Shown here: in pieces, positions 35,120-45,658 of the stretch
How positions within the stretch are numbered: position 1 is the first letter of the stretch
Layout of the letters: each line of letters begins with the position of its first letter
From: Stereocaulon alpinum
Taxonomy: Eukaryota; Ascomycota; Lecanoromycetes; Lecanorales; Stereocaulaceae
Reading direction: 5' to 3'
Assembly: GCA_018257865.1 (NCBI GenBank)
Contig: JAEUBA010000070.1
Span: 62,001-126,000, forward strand
Length of the DNA stretch: 64,000 bases
Notes under the pieces: model-generated
The model's input: the letters and a program-made list of their open reading frames with translations, nothing else
The model's database searches: none
Told to the model about the DNA's origin: nothing
Position numbers and translations under genes: made by a program

Positions 35120-36604
35120 TTACACCGATGGGTATAGACATACAGAACAATCCCACTGGGCCAAAGTAGTATAGAAAACCTCAATGCTCTTGTGCATGTA
35201 GCCTAGATTTTTGGTGATACCAAACATGAACTCTAGGGTTCGTTGTTTATCGCGAGTTGCGTAACAACAAGTCCTTATTTCGTCAAATATCTGATCGAAA
35301 ATTCCTGAAGCTTTGCGGCTCAATAGGCAGAAGAAACCAACGACTGTGTGACTAGCTTCAGCGGAACGAGTATACTCTAAGTCCACAGTTGATCGATTAG
35401 GGTCACGTAACAATGACATGCAGGCGCAGAAACGGTGACACAGCCACTAGAACATCCCATGATCAGTACGCGGCTATCGTCATCGAGTTCGATCCCTACC
35501 TCGTATACGGACAAATCGAAACAACCCGATTTTGATTGTGGAGGGGAAGGTGTGCTAGAAGGGTGCACCATATCCAGAACTTTCTCCAGTGTGGAATCGT
35601 CCCACAATATCTGGCCACCGTCACGTCGCTCAGATGTCATGAAGCCGTGATCATGTCCCTCTCTCGTGATCTTCTGGCCAGCTTGAGAGTCTGCATTCAG
35701 GCTAACGTGGACGGATGGGAAAGGTCGAGCGTAGAAACCTAATAAACCGGGCGGATGAAGATTGACGAGGAACTCGGCACCTTTCGCGTCAAGGCTATCT
35801 AGGCCGCAAGGTAAGTTTCGCCCGCAACTCTCAGAGAGTGGCATACCCAGATCAAAGAGCTTAGGTGTTGCAATTGGTCCCTTGCAGTAAGAAACTTTGC
35901 CAATGCAGTACGTGCAACGGTTTGGGTCCTCGGTCTCCGGGCACTAAAAGCATCAATCAGTCACACGGTTTTAGAATGAGACGGAAAGAGCGCAGTCAGA
36001 AACGGCTCAAACGTTGTATCTGACGGTGAACATGTAATTCTTGGCTTCTTTGTAGCTTGGGGCCACGCAGAGGACTGCTTGGGTAATCAATCGAACAATG
36101 ACTCACTGGACTTCTCTTGATAAAGCATGTCATGCACGTTCTCAACGTCTTGTCTTTCTTCTGCTTAGGTATTGTTGGGTCCTCGTAGACGAACCTCGTA
36201 TGACATGGGCCATTAGCATCGACCAACTGGCCTTGTTGAGTATCGAGCAGCGAAGAGGAGAAATTCCTCGCATTGTCGAAGCCGGCTGAAGAGAGGGGTG
36301 TTGACGCATACGATCTCGCAATACCCTCAGAGAAGTAGGTCAGCTCTTGCTCCGGTTGGGGACAGAAGCCATGGCTTACCATAGATGAGCCAATACTGTT
36401 TGCAAAGTAGAGTGAGTTTGGACTGGCAGAGGAAGTGCTCGTCCCCGGGTCATTGAAGGAAGGGTGACCAAAGAGGTCCCATTCGTCAGCGGCACGAGAT
36501 GGTAATGGAGGAACGAACAAAGTTGTGGGGCGGAATCCATTTCGATTACTCTGACCAGGCAGTCGGTAATTATGATATGTATTGTCGACGGGATGATCGT
36601 ACAT
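35120..36604 (-). CDS. Hypothetical protein with Zn2Cys6-like cysteine pattern
   Basis: Best model: exons 36604-36103, 36047-36013, 35943-35448 and 35376-35120, about 429 aa. The first donor is uncertain: A|GTCATT at 36102 or A|GTCCAG at 36111 both keep frame. The better-looking CCA|GTGAGT at 36106 does not. The N-terminal 150 residues are disordered. Then come CMTC, about 16-19 basic residues, and C-x8-C-x2-C-x6-C (CPETEDPNRCTYCIGKVSYC). The second half matches the Zn2Cys6 cluster of fungal transcription factors; the first loop is longer than the usual six residues. The last 85 residues are helical. A DNA-binding role is inferred only from this pattern. No family is recognised. Confidence 0.55.
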
Positions 36605-39600
36605 GATTATGCTGAAATTAGGCTTGCCGCAAAGAGCGTTGGTTCAAGGCTTCGCCACATGCGTAGGAGCGGCAGGAAACTGCCTTGCCTTTATCGAAAC
36701 GCCCAAGACGTTGACCTGACAGGCTATGTGGACAGGGCTCAAGTGTGGTGCAGCTTGTTGATATAGCACATGTCACATCACAGGATAAGCTTTCTGATCA
36801 TGCGTTCAGCAAGGCGACTACTGTAGGGCGTTCCCAAAAGGAGAACAAGCCGTGAGTACCCAATAACGCTGAGTCGCAGCGAACGGTGTGAGTGGTTTAG
36901 AGAATCGTTGCATGGCCGGGCACACCTCTTTCGGCGCGGTATTGGAGGGGAAAATCTAGGGGCCTCATAGGGATCAAAACAATGGTGGCTGTGGGTCACT
37001 AGCTCAACGTGGACTCTGCCGCCCCACAACGTGAATCTTCGATGCAGGAACATCAAGGCTATTGTAGATCATTTACCCGAGAATCTATCCAAGGCCCCAT
37101 AAAAAGAGTGCTCGGTAGGACGCGGGCCGTCAGGCAAGGCCAAAGACGTAGGAAAACGGCTCTGTCTAGATTAGCTCGATTAGCTCAAGATCTCTATTGG
37201 CCAAACGTAGGCTGACAAGCCGGGACCAAGCATCCTATAGACCAATTCTCCTATGTAATTAGACACAAGCTTTTGATCATGTTTGTAAGGGTATTATCGA
37301 TGGCAGTAGATCGACAACGACACAGTTTATCCTGCCTATCCTGATTTCAGAGCTATGGCATTGTTGCATCGATGTTCTAGGCCTGTCCTAGGAGACTCCC
37401 CCAAGACAGGCTATCTGCTGAAAAGACAATCACGGACTGGGGCCTGAGAGCTTTGCCGTTGATGGGGTTAGCTAGGAAATAATCAGTATCGGTTAGACTA
37501 GCAGTGAAACTAGCGGATGTCACGGGTATAGTTGAACCGGAGTGTGCCAGACTTGGAGTGCCATACCGACGTTTCTCGCTGTTCGAGAATTTTTCAGGAA
37601 TCAAGCTCGAAAAGGCTTCTTGCATATATCCATCAGCTATGACAATAGGTAAACTTTAGGCTGCTGGCCCAACTCGGACTTTGGCCAGGAAAACCACAAA
37701 GAATGGAAGTTCCACGATTCGGAAATGTACCTTTTGGCCTGTTCTTCGCTCAGATCATGTTCAAAAGTCGACCGTGCCCTCCTTTGGCACGAGTTGCCGG
37801 GCACAGCGCTCATCACACTCGAAGATATCTTGGGTTTTATCTGCTTCTCAACCTTGTCCTGGGACTACGATAGAATCAATCAACACAGATTGGGCGTTAA
37901 GCAATCGCACGAGCCCAGTCCAGTCCAAGCGGTCCTGATACGGCTTCTGTGCTTCAAGATGCCGTACGTTCTCTCAGGTCTTCATCAATCTAAGAGCTAT
38001 TGATTTGAGTGATGTCATAGTGAGAATGAGTCCCAGAAGACAGAGGTAGGAAAGCGCCCTCATAGAGGAGCTTCCCAGATGTCGTACGCTATGCTGCACT
38101 TCCTGAACGAACGTGATGCGCGACAAGCTTTCCTTGCTGGAGAGCCTCCAGCAGATCCGAACGTATCTGAGGAGACCGGCAAACAACCGCGACATACGGA
38201 GGAAGTGTCCAGCGGTAGTGGAGCTCAAGGTCAAAGTAGGTTTTCTTCAGCCACTGCACAAGGGATATGCTAATTCGAAACTTACAAGCAAACCCCAGGA
38301 GTTGACGAGAAGACAAAGGCACCGGCATTGCTGCCTCAAAATGGCAGAGGGCTGGGCGATATCTGGGCGGTGACCGAGGACAAAGCATGGAGAGAATCCG
38401 ATTCGCAACTATCTTTTCCCTTACTTAGGACGTCAATGCTTTAGTGGTGTCGAATACAGCCAGATATCATACAGATCCCCCATGACATATAAGCTGGTAG
38501 CGAATCAGTGCCCAGAACAGTCAGTCCTCATCAATTGTACTAGCAAGTGAGCCAGAAAGCTTGGGACCTGGCAAAGAGACGAGATGGAAGATGCTAAGCA
38601 GCCAATGCAGTCGAGCTGGACTTGTGTTATCATCAATGTTGGTTCAGCCACAGTATTCTCATTGCTACCGGTAGTCGGATAGGGAGCAAGTCAAGGTTGA
38701 AACTAGTGTTACTACACAACCTAGAAAGAACCCTCCATGACTCAAGAAATGTTCCATAGATCTAAAACCGTCTGATTCTCCTGTCAAACCACAAGATCTT
38801 ACATTAGGGTTACAAGCTGATCCGAAGACTTCTTACTGGGCGACCGTTCTCGCCGAGAAGTGGCTCCTACGCACCCATAGCGAATAGATTGCAGATACAT
38901 CAATGATGCATAGGCCATTTGCTGTACGGAGTAATGGACGTGATATCGTTGATGTTAGTCGTCAGGGTTGCTTGGAAGCGAGGCAGGCTTACCGCAAAGG
39001 TTTTGGTGGACACCACCGGAAAAGCCCAGCCTAGACCCATCACCCTATAGAACAAAAGGCTATGTGACACGCTATTACAGTACAGTACTCTCCGTATGTC
39101 CGTCTCCAATTCAAGGAAGCGTCGTACTGCGCTAAATGCTGATCATCGATAGTACGTACGTACGACCAGCCCAATCTTTTGTCACGGCACTATAGCGGAG
39201 AGAGCTCCAGGCAAGCCATGAAAGGCTTCCCCCCCTGATTTGCCAAACTCCCCAACTTGTCACCCGCCCGGGCGCCCTTGGCTAAGCTGAGCGCTATCGG
39301 CCCGGGGCAACCGGAGGCGGGAAGAATCCCCGGAGCCTGCGGCTTTAGCATGGAATTTTCCGGCTGCACTTGGGCTCCCCACAGAAGCGGCTTTAGGGAG
39401 TGAATTCTTCTACTACTGTCAACTGGGGCGGACAAGATTCTCCTTCTTCTTCTATCATGCTTTGGTAGCTTCTGATACCTTCGCTGGTGATCAGAGAGGC
39501 TATTGTTACGCTACTCATCGGAGTTACATGTTCCGTTTTAGCTGCCTTGTCCGCTATTGTCCCATCCCAGCTTTGACCAATGCCTTGTCATCATCCCACG

Positions 39601-41703
39601 AATCGTGTCCTCCAATGATGGTCTTGGAATCAAAGCTCACGAAGTTATCACGACTGCAAGACCGTCGGCCTTCGCTTGAAGAAACTTGCACCTATAAAAG
39701 AGCTACAATATATACCACTTGAAATTGAAAGCGAGGGAGAAGGACACAGACCTCGGCGAGCTTCGTGCCTGAGACTCCAAGCCTTTATGTTGCGGCTGTG
39801 TAGACCGCCAAAGTCCATGGCGAAAATACACAGATAACAAAGAAGAGGGTACCACACGCTCGACATACTAGAGTGGACGCTTATCTTGATTCTAGAGGTT
39901 TACTTGCATAGACGGCCGCCGTAGCCCTACGAAGTTTCGCAAAAGGCTGTCTGCTGTCTCAGATAGGCCCTCGATGGCATCAAGCGTATCCGTTACCTCA
40001 CAGGACCTTTATAAGTCAGTCCAAGGCGGTGGAGTAGGATCTAGAAGTCTTTTCGTTGCATATACGGGACTCGAATGCGGAGACTAAAGCATCCGTGATT
40101 GAATGGTCAAGCTTCAACCTGCCCATTTGATGGAGTGATGTCGATGAAATTTACAAAGTTTACCATACAGATGCCACGAGACTGCTAGTCTTAAGTCCGG
40201 ACCTTGGATGAATGACATGCTTCGGGCGAAAGTGGAGCTGGATGGAGGATCATGCAATCGAGTGTTGAGTTGAAAGTGCGTGAAGTCTAGATGCAGAACA
40301 ACTCAGAAGGTGCATTTGGACTGAAGGAGAAGCCGGCGTTACGTCAAATTGGGTAAGGGAAAACAGGAAACGTTGAACAGTGGTGCGTGTCTTTTATTGT
40401 AGAGAGGACCTGATTCTTGCAGCTTCAGCATCGTTTTGCCGCGATGCCTCAGGATCTAGCATCTGCTGCTTCCGCGCATAAGGATCTATGCTTCTCTATC
40501 AGCAGATAATCCGGCCAGCTGTTCAACAGACATGTTGCTGCCGGCTACGTACCTCTCACGCAAAGCCCCTTGGGGCCCTGTTTCATAGACAAGCGTGAGA
40601 CAGGCTATGGAGATTTTTCCTTTCTAGGCTGAAAGAAAAGGGAACTCTTTAGTAGACGCAGGAGAACTCGCAGCTACATGAACGTAGCTACGTACACCCT
40701 GCAACACCCGCTACAATCGGACTTGACGAAAGGTAGGTGGAACACAGTGCCAAGGCCCGAATTGATCTTGATGAACCCTGCGCACATTCTCTCCAATCTT
40801 TGCCAATTGCTCGCGGAGTTGATTGAGGCAAACCGAAATCTTTGATGCGTGCTTATTTACATATGTCTGGTATGCGCAGTGGCGACCTTGCTGATTCACT
40901 GCCTCTGAGAGAGGTCGAGGTTGACTAAGTATTCAACTTCGCAATTGTCCAGGAAGAAAAATCTCAATCTCAATGACCTTTCCTAGGTAGGTAATGTAAA
41001 GGTAGTGGCTTCTGTTCTACGTCGTTGTTGAAAGGATATCGAGCACACAGGAGAATTTCTCGGCCATTTTGAACTAATGACATGTAATCTTCGCTTCTAC
41101 TATCTTCTGAGGGCTTTGGCAATATATGTATCCGGTTAGATGAATACCATATGGGTCTCAATGCTGGTTCTACGCAGCACTCATGCTCAGGCTTGATGCA
41201 ATAACGGTTGAGGGAGTTGGAGGCAGTAATGCGTCAGTATAAGCGTTTCTTCATGAATCGCATTATTCGGCCGCTCTCACATTCAGGAATTCCATGGAAG
41301 GCGACGAGTTTGAGTTAATTTTTTTAATGCCATTATTTTTTAATGCTATTATTTCTTTGGCCCTATATAGAGCTGCTGCAGCTTCTTGCAATCTTTCCAT
41401 TCTTCAACCACTTCTCAAGCATACCAACTCTACAAGCACACCTCTTACAAGCATACCAACTCTACAAGCACACGTCTTCCAAGTATACATCTTACAAGCG
41501 TTCGCTCTACAACCATTCATTCTACAAGAAGACAAATTCTAAAGTCATAAGTCCCACACATACCACCAATCTGCAGCCTCAAAACCTATCGAAGCACCAA
41601 GTTCTACACCGCACATTCTGCAGAGCCTCTATCCAAGGCTGAGCAGCCAAAACAAAGATCCGAATCAATCAGAAATTCTGAACGTCGAACAACATCACCG
41701 GAC
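36605..41703. other. Gene-poor stretch of about 5.1 kb
   Basis: No frame exceeds about 100 codons and none has recognisable domains. On the minus strand, 38063-37974 would encode a signal-peptide-like MRALSYLCLLGLILTMTS. Several coding-like but broken frames follow down to 37377, possibly a decayed secreted-protein gene. A 32-bp tandem repeat lies at 41416-41479. I looked for transposon terminal repeats, reverse-transcriptase and transposase motifs and saw none. Confidence 0.5.
41416..41479 (+). repeat. 32-bp tandem direct repeat, two copies, with degenerate extension
   Basis: CAAGCATACCAACTCTACAA... begins at 41416 and again at 41448; the 32-bp copies differ at three positions near the end. 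Degenerate CTACAAG/TTACAAG motifs continue to about 41530. The repeat lies about 220-290 bp upstream of the ATG at 41704. Confidence 0.85.
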
Positions 41704-42696
41704 ATGTCGGCATCCCGGTCAACATCGTCAGCAGAGCCAGTGCAGTCTGTCGATAGATGTGCATCATTCATGGTACAGCTAGCCAGGCAGGCTTCTCAAA
41801 GCCCGAGTTCATCGCTTGTACCACAACCATCGAACCCTGCACCCAGTAGGCAAACACGAATAATCACATGGGACGAACTCATCGCAACACGCACTCGCAT
41901 CCACTTCCGTCAACCAAAACCTCCACAATCATTACCACAACAAGAGTCCAAACCCGAATCGTTTCCCGAGTCCATCGAACAGCACGACCATCAAAAACTT
42001 CCTACAGGCACATTATCCAACTCAACTCAACTACCACAGCGTCCAAAACGACGCCGCTCTGACTCCGACGAACAAAGCGCCGATCAAGTCCCTCCTCCAG
42101 CCAAATACTTCAGACTCACCCATGAAAATCTCGCGCTATTGCAATCTCAACTCGGGCCCCGAAGAGTCATCCCATCACTCGAACAACGCCATCCCCAACC
42201 CAGATCCGTGACACGTCACCGCCGACTATCAGGCGAACCACCACGCCGAGCCGCAACCGAAGAACTCCAACGTCCCTACCCGAACCACGACACCCCAGAC
42301 CGCCGCAAAATGGTCGAAAGGCTAAGCAAAGGCCTCGCCGTCCGCCTCGCCTCTCCAACTCCAGGCTGGAACCTAACCTACGAAGAAGGCCAACAAATCG
42401 GCATCGAAATCTGGCAACGAAAAGATATGGAGCGAAGATTAGAGGCTGGCTTCTCGGCTCGGATTTCCAGACCCAAGGACGAGGATCGAAGAAACCATTT
42501 CGATAGGCCGCAGCGGTATTTGATTCATTATGGACACCCGAATGATAAGAAGACTTGGGAGTATACGGAATCGCCGAATGGGCAGCGGAGGAGAGTCCAG
42601 GAGGTTGTTTATACAATCAATATGGAGGATGGGTCGAAGACGACGAAGAGTGGGAGGGTTGTTAAAGTGAGTGAGAAGGCGAGGGAGAGGGAGTAG
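41704..42696 (+). CDS. Hypothetical basic, disordered protein
   Basis: Single exon of 330 codons, starting MSASRSTSSAEP. The first 200 residues are Pro/Gln/Ser-rich with a basic cluster RPKRRRSDSDEQ (about 111-122) that could be a nuclear-localisation signal. The C-terminal 110 residues (WNLTYEEGQQIGIEIWQ, then RYLIHYGHPNDKKTWEY) look more ordered and may form a small domain. I do not recognise it. The coding strand is strongly C/A-rich up to about 42420 and then G-rich to the stop. Confidence 0.7.
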   Translation: MSASRSTSSAEPVQSVDRCASFMVQLARQASQSPSSSLVPQPSNPAPSRQTRIITWDELIATRTRIHFRQPKPPQSLPQQESKPESFPESIEQHDHQKLPTGTLSNSTQLPQRPKRRRSDSDEQSADQVPPPAKYFRLTHENLALLQSQLGPRRVIPSLEQRHPQPRSVTRHRRLSGEPPRRAATEELQRPYPNHDTPDRRKMVERLSKGLAVRLASPTPGWNLTYEEGQQIGIEIWQRKDMERRLEAGFSARISRPKDEDRRNHFDRPQRYLIHYGHPNDKKTWEYTESPNGQRRRVQEVVYTINMEDGSKTTKSGRVVKVSEKARERE

Positions 42697-43394
42697 GGTG
42701 GAGCTTGTGGTCTTCGTGGTTTAGATTCGATTACTTTTGGCAGCGCAGCGAAGCGAAGCGGTATTGGATCATTGGCGGGATTCCTACAAGTTTTCTTTGG
42801 TTTGGGTCATGGGACATGGGTCACGGGTCAGGATTTTCATTGGGCGCACTTTCCTAAACCAGATTGTATCCTACCTCAGTATCACTACATAGACAATAAT
42901 AAAAGGGCTTTTCCCACCACCTCACCTTAACTTGGTTTGACTTGTGATGGCTGCTTTGATTTTGGGATTTTGAAGTGTGCGTGTCTCGCTAAAGGTCAGA
43001 AAAGCTTAGAGGGAGCTCTGCCACAGGGGAAATCTGGAGGGAGAGAGCTGATGTGCCTTATTTTCGCGAAGAAATTAATGGCGGTTCGAGCAGTGAGTGC
43101 TTCGATTAGGACGGGATCGAAGCTGGGCATATCGAATGGATGTGGCGTAGTTGAGCTGGAGTTCGGCAAAATTTGTGGCCCAAACCCAGCTGTTTCTGCC
43201 ACACACGGGTTTGTCGCTGAGTACACCGAGGCTTCCCAGCCCAATAATAAGCTGCATTACGTACAAATACAGAAGTCGGAGATTGATCGCTTAGCTCGTA
43301 GGCATGGCGTTCAAAACATGCATCGTACTGGACTCCTCTACAATGTACAAAACTAGAATCTAGCGCATGCCGTCGCTCTCCCATCGAAAGAGTC
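42697..43394. other. Intergenic between convergent genes
   Basis: Holds the 3' flanks of 41704-42696 (+) and END3 (-). A 139-codon frame at 42937-43356 has no ATG near its start and no recognisable features. Confidence 0.5.
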
Positions 43395-44693
43395 CTACCT
43401 AGCACTCCTCTTCTCCTCCTCGATCTGCCGCCTCAAATCTTCCAGCACACCTTCTCTCGTTCTCAAGTGTTTTTCAAGCCCATCGACCATACTTTTTATG
43501 TCTTTGATCTCACTCTCCACACCCCTCAGGCTTTCACCAACTTTACTTCTCCCCTCGCCCCGCTCCAATTCCCGTATCTCTTTCCGCTTATATTCGAGCA
43601 GCATCTCTAGTTCCCGCTTCACGAGAGCGGGCTTGCTCTCTTCTTCTCTCCTCCGCCCGTCTTTGCCCTTGGCTCTGGCTTCGATAATTTTGATCTTATC
43701 TTCTAGATCTTGAAGTTGGCGTTTCAGCCGTACCTCTTCCCAGTCCTCTGTTGTGCGTGTGCTGCTGAAGTCCGTGCCGGAAGGCTGATAGCTGCTTTTG
43801 CCGCCTACGCCTAGTCGGCTGAGATATGTATCACCAAACTTGGCTTTTCGACCCGTAGATGTCTCTTCGTCGTCTATGGCCCATCGTGAGGAGCCTGACT
43901 TCGTTTTAACGCCTTTATTCTCGACGTTGTAGTCTATCTGCCCTTGCTCGAATGTAGCCCGCAAAGAAGAAGGCACGGATCGCGGTATGCGATAACCTTC
44001 GTGTCTTCTATTCAATATGTGTAGAAAAGCTAATGCAGCATTCTTCCCTATTGCAGGCTCGCTTGCGGGGTTGACCAGGTTCCAGGCAGACCGCAGATCT
44101 GTATCTGGTACGTCTAGGCTCGAGTATAGAGGTTCCAGTGACTGGAACGAGAGGGCGCCGTGCGGCGACTTATTTGCTGTGTAGATAGATTCGTATTGCG
44201 TTTTGTCAGACGGTGACATGTACCAATCAAAGCCGTCTTTGAGGCCGGGAGTGTCGTCGTCGTCGTCGTAGGAATTCGAGATAGGAGAGAAGGCGGGCTG
44301 GGTACCGGAAAGAGCGCGGTTGGCTTGGACAAGGTGGGCTTTGGATTCGGGGACTAGCCAGTCAGGAAGAGAGGAGGGAACGTCCGCGTATTCCTAAGAA
44401 GCTTGTCAGCAAGACATAACGGCGTAAGACTTCGTTCGGACGATATTACGTACGCCATTCACTAGGTCGAAGATAATTCGCATAGCCACACAAAACTCTT
44501 CAAAGTCCAGATTGCCATCATTGTCCACGTCCGCTAGATCCCAAACTCTTTCTAGCTGGTCATCTCGAAGCTGGCTGTTCTTGAGCACGGAAGCTGCTTG
44601 AGCTCCGCTGAGGTGGGTGCCACCATTGGCTAGAGGTGAGAAGATCTCCCAGTACTTCTCTACCTCTGCCTGTTCTATCCGCTTGTTTGACAT
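43395..44693 (-). CDS. END3: END3, actin cytoskeleton-regulatory / endocytosis protein
   Basis: Exons 44693-44454 and 44393-43395 (60 bp intron, GTACGT..TTAG), giving 412 aa. The N-terminal EH domain has a clean calcium-binding loop DVDNDGNLDFEEF (55-67). A second EH-like domain covers about residues 125-220 (YMSPSDKTQYESIY onward). The C-terminus is a long charged coiled coil (LKRQLQDLEDKIKIIEARAK to the end). In yeast, End3 joins Pan1 and Sla1 in the complex that couples actin assembly to endocytosis at cortical patches. Length and domain order fit the fungal family. Confidence 0.95.
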
Positions 44694-45658
44694 GCTGTGA
44701 GCTCATGACAAGGTTGGCATAGTCGCCATATGGATTCCAATGCAGAGAGCTCTAGCCTAATCGGCAATCGCGGCTGTGGCGGTCCGTACTGGGTAAATAT
44801 TGACCCATAAGAGACAACTTCACCTGGAATCTACATCCTACCAGCACTGTACCTTTGGGAACTGCTTTAAGCAGCTGGTACATTCTACTTTCAGATATAG
44901 AGCGGGATACTGTTGCCCCATGCGTGTATCTGTGCAGATAAGAACTCTTGGCAAGTTCCAGCTGACTCTCAGGAAGGAAGACTACATGTGAGGATACATT
45001 ATCCACAAGAAACCTGTTCATTCAAAAAGGTCAAAGAATGTAAAGATCCGAGTGCACCAAGGAAGACTGCCCTACTACTCTCTCGGGCTCCTCGCCGGTT
45101 TTTGCGGACAACATATTGAAATGTGCTGAGTAGGGATTCTATTTCACGTCGATTGATCAGGTAAAACCAGGCAGACTATGCTGAGCAAGATCCTAAAACG
45201 GAGTTCTTTACGCTTGATGAGGACGAAGTCTACTATGTATCCACCTTATCAGGAGATGGTTTTGACCTTTCGTAGGCGCTCCGAACGATCTAAGGGCAGC
45301 TTTGTTGGAGATTGTCCCAGTGAGTTCGCTGACGCTCGCGAATAAGGACAGTTCCCTACAATCATGCAGTGCAAGAGCTCGATATAGGATGTTTCTACTC
45401 TAATTCTGAGAAGCAATTCCATATGTCACAGCCTGGTGAAGCTGGCTTTGGCATTTGCAAGGCGCGTTTGAAGGCCCATCTTTGTACAGAACTGCTTCAT
45501 TAAGTATGTTGTAGAATCATCTCAGCAAAATTAGATGGCGCCATGAAAATGCTAGATGATCAACCAACTCCAGTTCCGTTCCTCCTTCCCAATGCAACCC
45601 TCCGAACCATCGTAAATACCCAGATGCCGCTGTTCAATTCCATTACCCATAGAAGCAA
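44694..45658. other. Intergenic: END3 promoter and 3' flank of the class VII chitin synthase
   Basis: No conserved reading frame is seen in this roughly 965 bp stretch. Confidence 0.5.

Noticed and set aside
36605..41703. Transposon or retroelement remnant
   Set aside because: I saw no terminal repeats, target duplications, or reverse-transcriptase, integrase or transposase motifs by eye.
42937..43356. 139-codon plus-strand frame with Cys-rich N-terminus
   Set aside because: It begins at TTG, lacks a convincing ATG, and lies between two convergent genes with no recognisable domain.
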